Shown here one piece after another: positions 38,641 to 47,146 of a stretch of 64,000 nt of DNA (position 1 is the stretch's first letter; the number at the start of each line of letters is the position of its first letter). This stretch comes from Oscillospiraceae bacterium (GTDB lineage: Bacteria; Bacillota; Clostridia; Oscillospirales; Oscillospiraceae), in NCBI GenBank assembly GCA_902778275.1, contig CACYXE010000006.1:23282-87281 (forward strand), in the 5' to 3' direction. The position numbers and the translations under genes were made by a program. The notes under the pieces were generated by a model that searched no databases, was not told the DNA's origin, and saw only the letters and a list, made by a program, of their open reading frames with translations.

Positions 38641-39752
38641 ACACCATCAGGATCCTGCACGCGGCGGATCTGCACCTGGACTCCCCCTTTGAGGGCCTCC
38701 CGGCGGGCAAGGCCGCCATCCGGCGGCAGGAGCAGCGGACGCTGCTGGCCGCGCTGGCGGACCTGGCCGCGGAGGAGCAGGTGGATCTGGTCCTGCTCAG
38801 CGGTGATCTGCTGGACAGCGCCAACACCTATTACGAGACCGGCGACGAGCTGGTGCGCAGCCTCCAGAACATTGATGCGCCGGTATTCATCGCCCCGGGC
38901 AATCATGACTATTATTCCGCCAAATCCCCCTACGCCCGGCTGAAGCTGCCGGAGAACGTACACATCTTCACCGAAAGCGCCGTCCACTATGTGGCCCTGC
39001 CCCGGCTGGGCGTGCGGGTCTACGGCGCGGCCTTCACGGAGGACCACAGCGGCCCCCTGCTTCACGGCTTCCACGCCGAGCGCAGGGAGGGTGTGCTGAA
39101 CATCCTCTGCATGCATGGCGAGGTGGGCGTGCGGAATTCCGTCTATAACCCCATCAGTGAGGAGGACCTGGCCCAGAGCGGCATGGACTATGTGGCCCTG
39201 GGGCACATCCACAAGGCCAGCGGCCTGCAGAAAGCGGGCAGCGTCTGGTATTCCTGGCCCGGCTGCCCCGAAGGGCGCGGCTTCGACGAGACCGGGGAGA
39301 AGACCGTGAGCATCGTGGAGCTCAGCGGCGCGGCGTGCGCGCTGCGCACCAGGGTGATCTCTACTCACCGCTACGAGATCATGAAGGTGGACGTGACCGG
39401 CGCGGATCCGCTGCTGGCCATCCACACCCAGCTGCCGGACGATACCGTGCGGGACGTGTACCGGATCATCCTCACCGGGGAGACCGAGGACACGCCGGAT
39501 CTGCGGCGGCTGTACGGGAATCTGGCCGAGATGTTCTTCGAGCTGCAGCTGCGGGATGAGACCCGCCTGCGCCGCAGCGTCTGGGACAGCGCCGGTGAGG
39601 ACACCCTGCGGGGCCTGTTCCTCGCCCGGCTCAAGGCCCGCTTTGACGCCGCCGCGGAGGAGAGCGATAAGATCCGCATCGAGCAGGCCGCCCGCTGGGG
39701 CCTGGCCGCCATGGACAACGCAGAGGAGGTCGTACGGCATGAAGATCCGTAA
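38637..39752 (+). CDS. yhaO: SbcD/Mre11-like DNA repair exonuclease (YhaO type)
   Basis: 371 residues with the five nuclease motifs: HAADLHLDSPF (D11, H13), LSGDLLD, PGNHDYY, CMHGEVG and LGHIHKA. A C-terminal capping domain follows. It should form a nuclease complex with the ATPase encoded next, as SbcD does with SbcC. The ATG overlaps the ymdB stop by 4 bases, and the end overlaps the yhaN start by 14 bases. Both YhaO and YhaN are less studied than SbcCD; the DNA substrate is not known. Confidence 0.9.
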   Translation: MNTIRILHAADLHLDSPFEGLPAGKAAIRRQEQRTLLAALADLAAEEQVDLVLLSGDLLDSANTYYETGDELVRSLQNIDAPVFIAPGNHDYYSAKSPYARLKLPENVHIFTESAVHYVALPRLGVRVYGAAFTEDHSGPLLHGFHAERREGVLNILCMHGEVGVRNSVYNPISEEDLAQSGMDYVALGHIHKASGLQKAGSVWYSWPGCPEGRGFDETGEKTVSIVELSGAACALRTRVISTHRYEIMKVDVTGADPLLAIHTQLPDDTVRDVYRIILTGETEDTPDLRRLYGNLAEMFFELQLRDETRLRRSVWDSAGEDTLRGLFLARLKARFDAAAEESDKIRIEQAARWGLAAMDNAEEVVRHEDP

Positions 39753-41640
39753 GCTGACTGCCTCTTTCGGCAAACTGGAAAATGAAAGTCTCAGCTTCCA
39801 CGAGGGGCTGAACGTGATCTACGCGCCCAACGAGAGCGGCAAATCCACCTGGTGCGCTTTCATCCGCACCATGCTCTACGGCATCGACACCTCCGAGCGC
39901 AGCCGGGCCGGGCATCTGCCGGACAAGCTGCGCTACGCCCCCTGGTCCGGGGCGCCCATGGAGGGGACCATGGAGCTGACCGCCGACCGCTGCGACATCA
40001 CCATCACCCGCAGCAGCAAGGCCAAGAACGCCCCCATGCGGGAGTTCAGCGCCACCTACAGCGGGACCAACGTGCCGGTGGAGGGCATGAACGGCTCCAA
40101 CGCCGGGGAGCTGCTGACCGGCGTGTCCAAGGACGTGTTCCGCCGCAGCGCCTTCATCGAGCAGGGCACCGTAGCCGTCACCAGCAGCCCGGAGCTGGAG
40201 AAGCGCATCAGCGCCATCGTCTCCACCGGCGAGGAGCAGACCTCCTTCAGCGAGGCGGACGAGCGGCTGCGCGCCTGGCAGCGCAAGCGCCGCTATAACC
40301 GGCGGGGCATGCTGCCGGAGCTTGAGAGCAGGATGTATGAGACCCAGAGCCGTCTGGATGACATGGGCACCTCCGTGGAAGATGTGCAGAAGCTGGAGGC
40401 CCAGCTGGAACAGGTTCAGGAAAACTGTGCCCGGCTGGAAGCCCAGGTGACCGAATGCCGCAGGCAGCAGCGCAAGGACGCGCTGGACCGGCTCAATGCC
40501 GGGCGTGCCGCCCTCCGCCAGGAGAGCGACGCCCACGACAATGCCATGGAGCAGCTGTCCCTGCGCCGGCAGGAGCTGCGCCAGACCCGCTTCGGGGACC
40601 GCAGCCGCCAGGAGATCGAAGACCAGGTCCGGGAAGATCTGGAGGAATATGAGGTCCTGGCCGGGGAGCGGAAGACCAGCCGCCTGCTGCTGCCCGCTCT
40701 GATCTGCTTCCTGCTGGCGCTGGTCGCCGCGGTAGTCTATACCCGCACCCAGCTGCTGCCGCTGATTATTGCGGCGGGCGCGCTGTGTGTGGCGGCCATC
40801 GTATTGATGCTGCGCTATTCCAAAACGAGGCAGGCTGCCAATAGCGCCCAGGAGCGGCAGCGGCAGATCCTGAAACGTTACGGCGCCGCCGACACCCAGG
40901 GCGTTCTGGCCGTGCTGGAGGACTACCGGCAGCGCGACGAGGCCATAGCCGCCGCCGAGCAGGCGGAGTTGGACAGCCGCCGCCGTTATGACACGCTCCA
41001 CGCCCAGCAAAGCAAGCTGGAGGAGAGCGCCATCGCCGATCTGGATTTCACCGGCGGCAATTCCGAGGCTGCCCGGCTGAGCCGGAAGCTCGCCGCCGCC
41101 CGGGCGGACGTTGAGCGGCTCTCCGCCCAGATCGCCACCCTCAACGGCCGCCTGTCCGCCATGGGCGATCCGCTTGTCCTCTCCAGCAGTCTCAGTTGCA
41201 TGCGCGAGCAGCACGAGCAGATCCAGGCCGAGTATGACGCCATCTCCGTAGCGGTGGACACCCTGCGGGACGCGGACGCGGAGATCCAGAGCCGCTTCTC
41301 CCCCGAGCTGGGCCGGGTGGCCGCCCAGTACATGTCCATGGTCACCGGCGGGCGCTACGAGGACGTGCTCATCAACCGGGACTTCACCGCCCGCACCCGC
41401 ACCAAGGACGACGCGGTTGCCCGCAACGCCGAGTATCTCAGCACCGGGACCCTGGATCTGATGTATCTTGCCGTGCGCCTGGCCGTGTGCGAGCTGGCCC
41501 TCCCGGACGGGGAGCCCTGCCCGCTGATCATCGACGACGCCCTGGTCAACCTGGATGAGACCCGCTTCAAGCAGGCCATGGAGCTGCTGAAAGAGATCGC
41601 CAAAGAGCGGCAGGTCATTCTGTTCACCTGCCGCCAGTAA
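39739..41640 (+). CDS. yhaN: SbcC/RecN-like ATPase with membrane helices in the coiled coil (YhaN type)
   Basis: 633 residues. Walker A APNESGKST (about 30-37) is at the N-terminus. Two coiled-coil arms follow (about 190-305 and 365-520), and the C-terminal half-domain has LSTGTLDLMYLAVRLAVCE (signature) and CPLIIDDALVNLD (Walker B). Between the arms are two hydrophobic segments (about 315-335 and 337-357: LLLPALICFLLALVAAVVY and LLPLIIAAGALCVAAIVLML), so the coil tip probably sits in the membrane. This is a known trait of the YhaN family and unlike SbcC's zinc hook. AGGAGG lies 8-9 bases before the ATG. Confidence 0.88.
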   Translation: MKIRKLTASFGKLENESLSFHEGLNVIYAPNESGKSTWCAFIRTMLYGIDTSERSRAGHLPDKLRYAPWSGAPMEGTMELTADRCDITITRSSKAKNAPMREFSATYSGTNVPVEGMNGSNAGELLTGVSKDVFRRSAFIEQGTVAVTSSPELEKRISAIVSTGEEQTSFSEADERLRAWQRKRRYNRRGMLPELESRMYETQSRLDDMGTSVEDVQKLEAQLEQVQENCARLEAQVTECRRQQRKDALDRLNAGRAALRQESDAHDNAMEQLSLRRQELRQTRFGDRSRQEIEDQVREDLEEYEVLAGERKTSRLLLPALICFLLALVAAVVYTRTQLLPLIIAAGALCVAAIVLMLRYSKTRQAANSAQERQRQILKRYGAADTQGVLAVLEDYRQRDEAIAAAEQAELDSRRRYDTLHAQQSKLEESAIADLDFTGGNSEAARLSRKLAAARADVERLSAQIATLNGRLSAMGDPLVLSSSLSCMREQHEQIQAEYDAISVAVDTLRDADAEIQSRFSPELGRVAAQYMSMVTGGRYEDVLINRDFTARTRTKDDAVARNAEYLSTGTLDLMYLAVRLAVCELALPDGEPCPLIIDDALVNLDETRFKQAMELLKEIAKERQVILFTCRQ

Positions 41641-41645
41641 AAGCA

Positions 41646-41678
41646 AACCAGCCTTGCCGGCAGTCGGCAAGGCTGGTT
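41646..41678 (+). terminator. Terminator of the ymdB-yhaO-yhaN operon
   Basis: A perfect 14-bp stem (41646-41659 and 41665-41678) with a 5-base loop, then CC and six T. Confidence 0.9.
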
Positions 41679-41692
41679 CCTTTTTTGTGTTC

Positions 41693-42607
41693 TTATTGGG
41701 CCATGGCCGCCCGGACCTCATCCCGCGTGGGGATGGCCGGGGAGGCCCCGTGCCGGGTAATGGCGATGGCCGCCGCCTGGGAGGCGTAGACCATGGCCTC
41801 CCGCACGGACATTTCTTCAAAACAGCCCGCCAGAAAGTAGCCCATAAAGGTGTCCCCCGCGCCGGTGGTGTCCACCGCCTGCGCCGGGATGGCAGCCTGG
41901 CGGCATTCCTCCCGGCCGTCCGCATAGACCGCGCCCTGCTCGCCCAGGGTCAGGATCACCGCACCGGGCCCATAGCGCCGCCGCAGTTCCCGTGCCGCCC
42001 GGATGGGCTCCTCCTCCGGGTCGATCTCCCCGTTCAGCAGCTGGCCGCCTTCGATCTCGTTGAGGAACAGATAGTCCACGCAGTCAAGCGGCAGCCGCCG
42101 AACCGCGTCGGTCATGGGAGCCGGGGTCATGGCGATGGCAAGGCCGGCCGCGTCAGCGGCACGGAGGATATAATCCAGATCGTTGATCTCGTTTTGCACG
42201 ACCAGCATATCGCCGGGGCTGAAGTCCGCCAGGGCCCTGTCCGCCTGCTCCCTTGTGGTGCAGTGGTTGGCGCCGCCGTAGACCAATATGCAGTTGTCTC
42301 CCGACGGATCGTTCTGGATGATGGCGTGCCCGGTGCGGACTTGGGAAAGCACCGACACATGCCTGGTGTCCACCCCCGCAGCGCGCAGCTGCTCCAGCAG
42401 GAAGCGCCCGTCCTCCCCGATGGCGCCGGCCAGGCTCACATCCAGACCGGCCCGGGCCAGGGCCACCGACTGGTTCAGGCCCTTGCCGCCGGAAAAGACC
42501 TGCATCCCCTCCGCCGGCAGGGTCTCGCCGGGCGTGACGAAATGCGGCACGGTATAGGTGTAATCGATATTCAGAGAGCCGAAGCACAACAGCTTTCTCA
42601 TATCCAT
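41693..42607 (-). CDS. rbsK: Ribokinase / PfkB-family sugar kinase
   Basis: 304 residues. PfkB signatures are near the N-terminus (FSGGKGLNQSVALARAG, where ribokinases have GGKGANQAVAAARLG) and near the C-terminus (VDTTGAGDTFMGYFLAG with the catalytic aspartate in GAGD). SLNIDYTY and NEIEGGQLL agree with ribokinases. It would phosphorylate ribose or a related sugar with ATP. No ribose transporter is adjacent, so specificity is not certain. An alternative start two codons downstream exists. A weak promoter (TATTAT at about 42643) lies upstream. Confidence 0.85.
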   Translation of the reverse strand: MDMRKLLCFGSLNIDYTYTVPHFVTPGETLPAEGMQVFSGGKGLNQSVALARAGLDVSLAGAIGEDGRFLLEQLRAAGVDTRHVSVLSQVRTGHAIIQNDPSGDNCILVYGGANHCTTREQADRALADFSPGDMLVVQNEINDLDYILRAADAAGLAIAMTPAPMTDAVRRLPLDCVDYLFLNEIEGGQLLNGEIDPEEEPIRAARELRRRYGPGAVILTLGEQGAVYADGREECRQAAIPAQAVDTTGAGDTFMGYFLAGCFEEMSVREAMVYASQAAAIAITRHGASPAIPTRDEVRAAMAQ

Positions 42608-42689
42608 ATGGAGTGTCCTTTCCCTCGATATCGCTTTTCATAATACCAGATATATGCGCAAAAGGAAATCCCAATTTTCATTTTTTCCC

Positions 42690-42721
42690 AAAAAAGCAGA
42701 GGCGCTGTATCCGGCGCCTCT
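42690..42721 (-). terminator. Terminator of cysE
   Basis: An 8-bp stem AGAGGCGC/GCGCCTCT (42698-42705 and 42714-42721) followed on the minus strand by GC and six T, 15 bases after the cysE stop. Confidence 0.85.
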
Positions 42722-42735
42722 GAGATTGAGCAGAA

Positions 42736-43401
42736 TCAAATGATATAGTTATCCGTGCCTTCGGCTTCCAGTTCGCTTTCCCGCTGCTTGAGCTTGGCGA
42801 TATCCTCCCGCAGGGCGGCAAGCTCCGCGCCCACCGGGTCCACCACGTTGACCTGGTCCACTTCCGCCACATAGTCCACCTTGTGGCCGTCCACCTGCAC
42901 GATCTTGGCCGGGATGCCAACGGCGGTGCAGTTTTCCGGGATGGGGTTGAGGACCACGGCGTTGGCCGCCACGCGGCTGTTGTCCCCCACGGTGATGGGA
43001 CCCAGCACCTTGGCGCCGGTGCTGACCAGCACATTGTTGCCGATGGTCGGGTGGCGCTTGCCCACGTCCTTGCCGGTGCCGCCCAGGGTCACGCCGTGAT
43101 AGATCAGGCAGTCGTCCCCGATCTCGGCGGTCTCGCCGATGACGATCCCCATGCCGTGGTCGATGACCAGACGTTTGCCGATCCTGGCACCGGGGTGGAT
43201 CTCGATCCCGGTGCGGCGGCGGCTGGCCTGGGAGATCAGGCGGGCCAGAAACTTCAAATTGTGCTCATACAGCCAGTGGGCTTTCCGGTGACTGCACACC
43301 GCTTTGATGCCGGGGTACAGCAGCAGGACCTCCATGGTCGTGCGGGCAGCCGGGTCGCGGGCCTTGTAGGCGTCGATGGTCTCTCTCAGATCTTTAAACA
43401 T
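42736..43401 (-). CDS. cysE: Serine O-acetyltransferase
   Basis: 221 residues. It acetylates serine with acetyl-CoA, the committed step of cysteine synthesis. A helical N-terminal region (to about residue 65) is followed by left-handed beta-helix hexapeptide repeats: [30 protein letters not shown] (core [13 protein letters not shown], with the catalytic D-H pair), [35 protein letters not shown]-terminal acidic coiled tail of about 45 residues ([19 protein letters not shown]) is longer than usual. AAAAGGAG lies before the ATG. That box is partly paired in a hairpin with a short upstream reading frame, which suggests control by translation of a leader. Confidence 0.93.
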   Translation of the reverse strand: MFKDLRETIDAYKARDPAARTTMEVLLLYPGIKAVCSHRKAHWLYEHNLKFLARLISQASRRRTGIEIHPGARIGKRLVIDHGMGIVIGETAEIGDDCLIYHGVTLGGTGKDVGKRHPTIGNNVLVSTGAKVLGPITVGDNSRVAANAVVLNPIPENCTAVGIPAKIVQVDGHKVDYVAEVDQVNVVDPVGAELAALREDIAKLKQRESELEAEGTDNYII

Positions 43402-43411
43402 GCAAGTATCT

Positions 43412-43447
43412 CCTTTTCGCTTTCGTTCTTCATCCTATGCGAAAAGG
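43412..43447 (-). promoter_or_regulatory. Putative SD-sequestering hairpin of cysE
   Basis: On the mRNA, CCUUUUCGC (plus positions 43447-43439) can pair over 9 bp with GCGAAAAGG (43420-43412), leaving an 18-base loop. The 3' arm contains the AAGG of the cysE Shine-Dalgarno box. The 5' arm is codons 9-11 of the short leader ORF, directly after its cysteine codon. Confidence 0.6.
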
Positions 43448-43471
43448 CCGACATCGGCGCGCAGTGAGCAT
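43430..43471 (-). CDS. Putative cysE leader peptide [13 protein letters not shown]
   Basis: A 13-codon frame with its own strong GGAGGG box 6-8 bases before the ATG, located between the cysE promoter and the cysE start. It reads [13 protein letters not shown] with a single cysteine codon (TGT, codon 7). Its codons 9-11 form one arm of the hairpin that covers the cysE ribosome site. A ribosome waiting at the cysteine codon would keep that hairpin open. The length and position fit an attenuation leader; no homologue search was possible. Confidence 0.55.
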   Translation of the reverse strand: MLTARRCRPFRIG

Positions 43472-43524
43472 GGCCGCTCCCTCCAAGGCAAAATGAATTC
43501 CTACCAAAACAATAGGACAGGCCG

Positions 43525-43553
43525 ATTATACCCTATAGGCCGACGGCTGTCAA
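43525..43553 (-). promoter_or_regulatory. Promoter of cysE
   Basis: Consensus TTGACA, 17 bases, TATAAT on the minus strand. The transcript would start near 43517, leaving a leader of about 115 bases. Confidence 0.9.
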
Positions 43554-43588
43554 CCGGCAGTTTCCCCGCGGCCGCCGCATTCTGCGTC

Positions 43589-43617
43589 TTGCAAAACCAC
43601 TGGGCCGATGCTATAAT
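43589..43617 (+). promoter_or_regulatory. Promoter of the LRR-protein cluster
   Basis: TTGCAA, 17 bases, TATAAT, about 30 bases before the ATG at 43648; divergent from cysE. Confidence 0.8.
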
Positions 43618-43647
43618 TTATAATGTTATCGTTTTGGAGGTTGAGAG

Positions 43648-45510
43648 ATGAAAACATTCAAACGAATCGTCACGATCATCATCAGTTTGGCATATGTGGT
43701 GTTCCTGTTTCTGTGCGCCGCTTCCCCGGCCGCGCGCATGCAGCAGCAGGAGGCGGTTCCGGGCAATCCTGTCGTCGCCGGCACCGACGCTGCGGCCAAG
43801 CCCCTCAGTCTTGGCACGCCGACGGTGGATTTTGCCGCAGGCAGCATTCCGGAGGATACCGAGGAGCTGACCCTGGTCCTGCAGGAGGGAGAGGTCTCTC
43901 TGCTGGACCGCCTCACCGCGCTCAAGAGCGCGGATCTGCGGGGCAGCGCCAATCTGGAGGAGATCCTCGCCTGGGCGGGCGAGCACCCCGAGGTGGCTGT
44001 CCGCTACGACGTGACGCTGCCCAACGGCGTGACGCTGGACAATGACGCCAGCAGCGTCGATCTTTCCGGGCTGACCGCCGAGCAGGCAGAGGAGACCCTG
44101 GCCCTGCTGCGCTATGTGCCGGGTCTGAAGGAGATCGAGCTTGGCAGCGGCAGCAATCTGGCAGCCCTGTCCGGCGCACAGATCGCCGCTCTGCGGGAGA
44201 TCTTTCCCGACGCCGCCGTCAACGGCGCTCTGACCCTTCTGGGCGAAGAGGTGGACCCCGCCGTGGAGACGCTGGATCTGCGCAGTCTGAGCCACGATGA
44301 CGCGGCCTCCGCTTCCGCGACCCTGGCCCTGCTCCCCAATGTGAAAACCATTCAGCTGGGTTCCTCCGCCGACAACGACCTGACGATGGAGGATATCGGC
44401 CTGCTGGAGGCCGCCTGTCCCAACGCCGTGGTGGACTATTCCTTTTCTCTCTGGGGCAAGGACGTGAACCTGTCCGATGAGATGCTGGACCTCAACCATA
44501 TCTCCATGGACGATCAAGGCGCCGCCGTGCGCTCGATCATGCCCTACATGAGCAACTGCAAGGTCCTGGATATGGACAGCTGCGGCGTGTCCAACGAGAA
44601 CATGGCCGTCATCCGGGACGAGAACCCCGATGTGGACGTGGTATGGCGCATCTGGTTTGGCACGGATTATTCCGTGCGCACCAACGTGACCTGCATCCTG
44701 GCCTCCAAGCCCTCCAAGGGCGGCATCCTCTACGATGATGTGGGGGATCAGCTGAAATATTGCACCAAGGTCCGCTATCTGGACCTCGGGCACAACTCCG
44801 ATATCTACGACTTTGGCTTTGTCCGCAACATGCCCGACCTGGAGATCGTAGTCATTTCCATGACCGGCATCAGCGACCTGAGCCCCTTTGCCAGCTGCTC
44901 CCATTTGAAATGGCTGGAGGCCGGCAACTGCAAGCTCAGTGATCTGAGCCCCCTGGCCGAGTGCAAAGAACTGCGGCACCTGAACGTGGGCACCAACCCC
45001 GGCGTCAAGGATATCACGCCTCTTTACGACGTGGAGCTGCGCCGCCTGTGGCTGGGCGTGGGAGATCCGGTTCCCGCGGAGCAGGTCAAGCAGATGAAAA
45101 AGCTGCATCCCAAGTGTGAGGTGAACACCACCGTCCCCACCGGTCTCGAAAAGGACGAAAACGGCAACCAGAAAAACGAAGGCTATGTGATGGAATACTG
45201 GAAGTGCTATCAGCAGTATCTGGCCAAGGACTGGGAGTATTATTCCAACACCGGCTTTTTCCCCGCGCAGCGCCCCCTGGGCTGGTGGAAGGTGGTCTTC
45301 AAGGCCTTCCAATATAATCTGCAGGACGGCGCCTACGCTTTCTCCTGGAACGATCCCAAGTATAACCCCCACGATCCCGATGTGGCGCCTGTTAAGACTT
45401 ACGTGATCGACACGTCCTTCCTGGACGAGGATTTTGAGATCCCCAACACCATCATCCCCGACAACCTGGACGATCCTCCCGGCGAGATCCTATACGAGAG
45501 TACATATTAA
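43648..45510 (+). CDS. Secreted leucine-rich-repeat protein, paralog 1
   Basis: 620 residues. An N-terminal signal or anchor helix (VTIIISLAYVVFLFLCAASP) has no convincing lipobox. The body is built of about twenty irregular leucine-rich repeats (LKSADLRGSANLEEIL, VKTIQLGSS, CKVLDMDSCGVSNENM, VRYLDLGHNSDI, LRHLNVGTNPGV). It shares with its two neighbours the blocks 'LDMD.CG......A.IRD..P...VVWR.WFG' and 'LGVGDPVPAEQV...HP.CEVNTT'. A C-terminal extension of about 130 residues (YYSNTGFFPAQRP..., ending in an acidic tail) is unique to this copy. It is probably exported and binds a protein or glycan ligand, which is unknown. GGAGG precedes the ATG. Confidence 0.82.
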   Translation: MKTFKRIVTIIISLAYVVFLFLCAASPAARMQQQEAVPGNPVVAGTDAAAKPLSLGTPTVDFAAGSIPEDTEELTLVLQEGEVSLLDRLTALKSADLRGSANLEEILAWAGEHPEVAVRYDVTLPNGVTLDNDASSVDLSGLTAEQAEETLALLRYVPGLKEIELGSGSNLAALSGAQIAALREIFPDAAVNGALTLLGEEVDPAVETLDLRSLSHDDAASASATLALLPNVKTIQLGSSADNDLTMEDIGLLEAACPNAVVDYSFSLWGKDVNLSDEMLDLNHISMDDQGAAVRSIMPYMSNCKVLDMDSCGVSNENMAVIRDENPDVDVVWRIWFGTDYSVRTNVTCILASKPSKGGILYDDVGDQLKYCTKVRYLDLGHNSDIYDFGFVRNMPDLEIVVISMTGISDLSPFASCSHLKWLEAGNCKLSDLSPLAECKELRHLNVGTNPGVKDITPLYDVELRRLWLGVGDPVPAEQVKQMKKLHPKCEVNTTVPTGLEKDENGNQKNEGYVMEYWKCYQQYLAKDWEYYSNTGFFPAQRPLGWWKVVFKAFQYNLQDGAYAFSWNDPKYNPHDPDVAPVKTYVIDTSFLDEDFEIPNTIIPDNLDDPPGEILYESTY

Positions 45511-45526
45511 GGCAAGGGACTTTCTT

Positions 45527-47086
45527 ATGCGAGATCGCAGAAAACAACTCCATATCGTCCTGGCGGCCCTGCTGGCGGCCGCGCTGCTCTGCGGCTGCGG
45601 CGCCTCGCGGGAAGAACGCATGCCGAAGGATACCGAGACCACGGATCTGGCCATCGTGCTGGAGCCCAACGAGTTTTACAAGCTGGCCTCCTACGAGGCA
45701 CTGGAATCGGTGGATTTCACAGGCAGCACCTGCTATGAGGAGATCCTGGACTGGGCTTCCCGCAACCCGGACATAAAGGTCCGCTACACTGTGACCCTGC
45801 CGGACGGCGCCCAGGTCGCAAACGACGCGGAGCGGCTGGACCTGTCGGGTATGGACGTACGTTATATCCAGGCCGCTTCTTCCCTGTTCGCGTATCTGCC
45901 CGCGCTGCAGACGGTGGATCTGGGAGACAGCCAGAAGACCAAACTGGATACGGATACGCTGCAGGCCCTGCAGAGCGCGTATCCCGAATTGCAGTTCCTG
46001 TTCCGGCTCCGGCTGAACGGACAGACCTATTCCCTGGATGAGACCGATCTGGATCTGAGCGAGGCGGACTCGGTCTCCGGCCTGCTGCCTTGGGTAGGCT
46101 CCATGAAACAGCTGAAGAGGATCGAGCTGGGCAGCGGCGACGGAGAGAACAGCCGGATCCCCTGGGCGGATATCGCCGCGCTGGAGAAGGCCGCGCCCCA
46201 GGCGAAGGTGAACTACGCCTTTACCCTGTACGGTGAGGAATTCACCCTCCAGGACGAGACCATGGATATCAACCACATCGACATTGCCGACCAGGGCGCG
46301 CTGGTCAAGCAGATCACCGCCTGCATGCCCAGGCTCAATTATCTGGACATGGATTTCTGCGGGGTGGACGATGAGCACATGGCGGAAATCCGGGATTCTC
46401 TGCCCAACGCCACGGTGGTCTGGCGCATCTGGTTCGGAAACCGCTATACCGCCCGCACCGACACCGAGCGCATCCTGGCCTCCAACCCGGACCGGGGCGG
46501 CATGCTGACCAAGGAGAACACCCAGTCTCTGAAATACTGCACCAAGGTGAAGTATCTGGACCTGGGGCACAACCTGGATCTGGACGACATCTCCTACGTG
46601 GCGTACATGCCGGATCTGGAGGTGGCTGTTCTGGCCATGAACCAGTGGACGGACGCCTATCCCCTGCTCAACTGCCCCAAGCTGGAATATCTGGAGATGC
46701 AGACCGGCGCCTGCAGCGACCTGCGGCCCATCGGCCAGCTGAAGAATCTGAAGCATCTGAACATCTGCTATTGCCTGGCACTGCGGGATATGAGCCCCAT
46801 CTATGATCTGGATCTGGAGCGGCTCTGGGTGGGCTGCATTTCCCCGATCCCCGCCGAGCAGGTGGAAGAGTATCACCGCCGGCATCCCCAATGCGAGATC
46901 AACACCACCACGGTGGATCCCACCGAGGAGGGCTGGCGCCGGATTGGCTGGGATATCATGGGTCCTGTTCTTGCTCCCCGCTATATACAGCTGCGGGAGA
47001 CTTTTGAATACGATGAGATGCAGACCCATTATAACTACATTGAAAACGACCCCAAGTATTTTAAGGGCGGCTGGTACCCCTGGTAA
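45527..47086 (+). CDS. Leucine-rich-repeat lipoprotein, paralog 2
   Basis: 519 residues. The lipoprotein signal RKQLHIVLAALLAAALLCGCGAS has a lipobox LLCGC with the acylated cysteine near residue 25 (the signal is longer than 20 and is quoted only in part: VLAALLAAALLCGC). Leucine-rich repeats follow as in the upstream paralog, with YLDMDFCGVDDEHMAEIRDS, VVWRIWFGNRY, LDLGHNLDLDDISYVAYMP and ERLWVGCISPIPAEQVEEY. The C-terminus is short (GGWYPW). The start at 45527 gives a proper signal peptide; the frame upstream overlaps paralog 1. Only 16 bases separate it from paralog 1, so they are co-transcribed. Confidence 0.85.
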   Translation: MRDRRKQLHIVLAALLAAALLCGCGASREERMPKDTETTDLAIVLEPNEFYKLASYEALESVDFTGSTCYEEILDWASRNPDIKVRYTVTLPDGAQVANDAERLDLSGMDVRYIQAASSLFAYLPALQTVDLGDSQKTKLDTDTLQALQSAYPELQFLFRLRLNGQTYSLDETDLDLSEADSVSGLLPWVGSMKQLKRIELGSGDGENSRIPWADIAALEKAAPQAKVNYAFTLYGEEFTLQDETMDINHIDIADQGALVKQITACMPRLNYLDMDFCGVDDEHMAEIRDSLPNATVVWRIWFGNRYTARTDTERILASNPDRGGMLTKENTQSLKYCTKVKYLDLGHNLDLDDISYVAYMPDLEVAVLAMNQWTDAYPLLNCPKLEYLEMQTGACSDLRPIGQLKNLKHLNICYCLALRDMSPIYDLDLERLWVGCISPIPAEQVEEYHRRHPQCEINTTTVDPTEEGWRRIGWDIMGPVLAPRYIQLRETFEYDEMQTHYNYIENDPKYFKGGWYPW

Positions 47087-47097
47087 ACAGGTGGACA

Positions 47098-47123
47098 AAG
47101 CCCCTGCCGACCGGCGGGGGCTT
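47098..47123 (+). terminator. Hairpin between LRR paralogs 2 and 3
   Basis: An 11-bp stem with one G-T pair (47098-47108 and 47113-47123) followed by CCCTTGTCTTT, a weak T tract; probably partial termination. Confidence 0.6.
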
Positions 47124-47146
47124 CCCTTGTCTTTGGAGATGATAGT

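Noticed and set aside
43402-43647. Possible T-box or SAM riboswitch before cysE
   Set aside because: No T-box consensus, specifier-loop or SAM-I core was seen. The leader ORF and pairing explain the region better.
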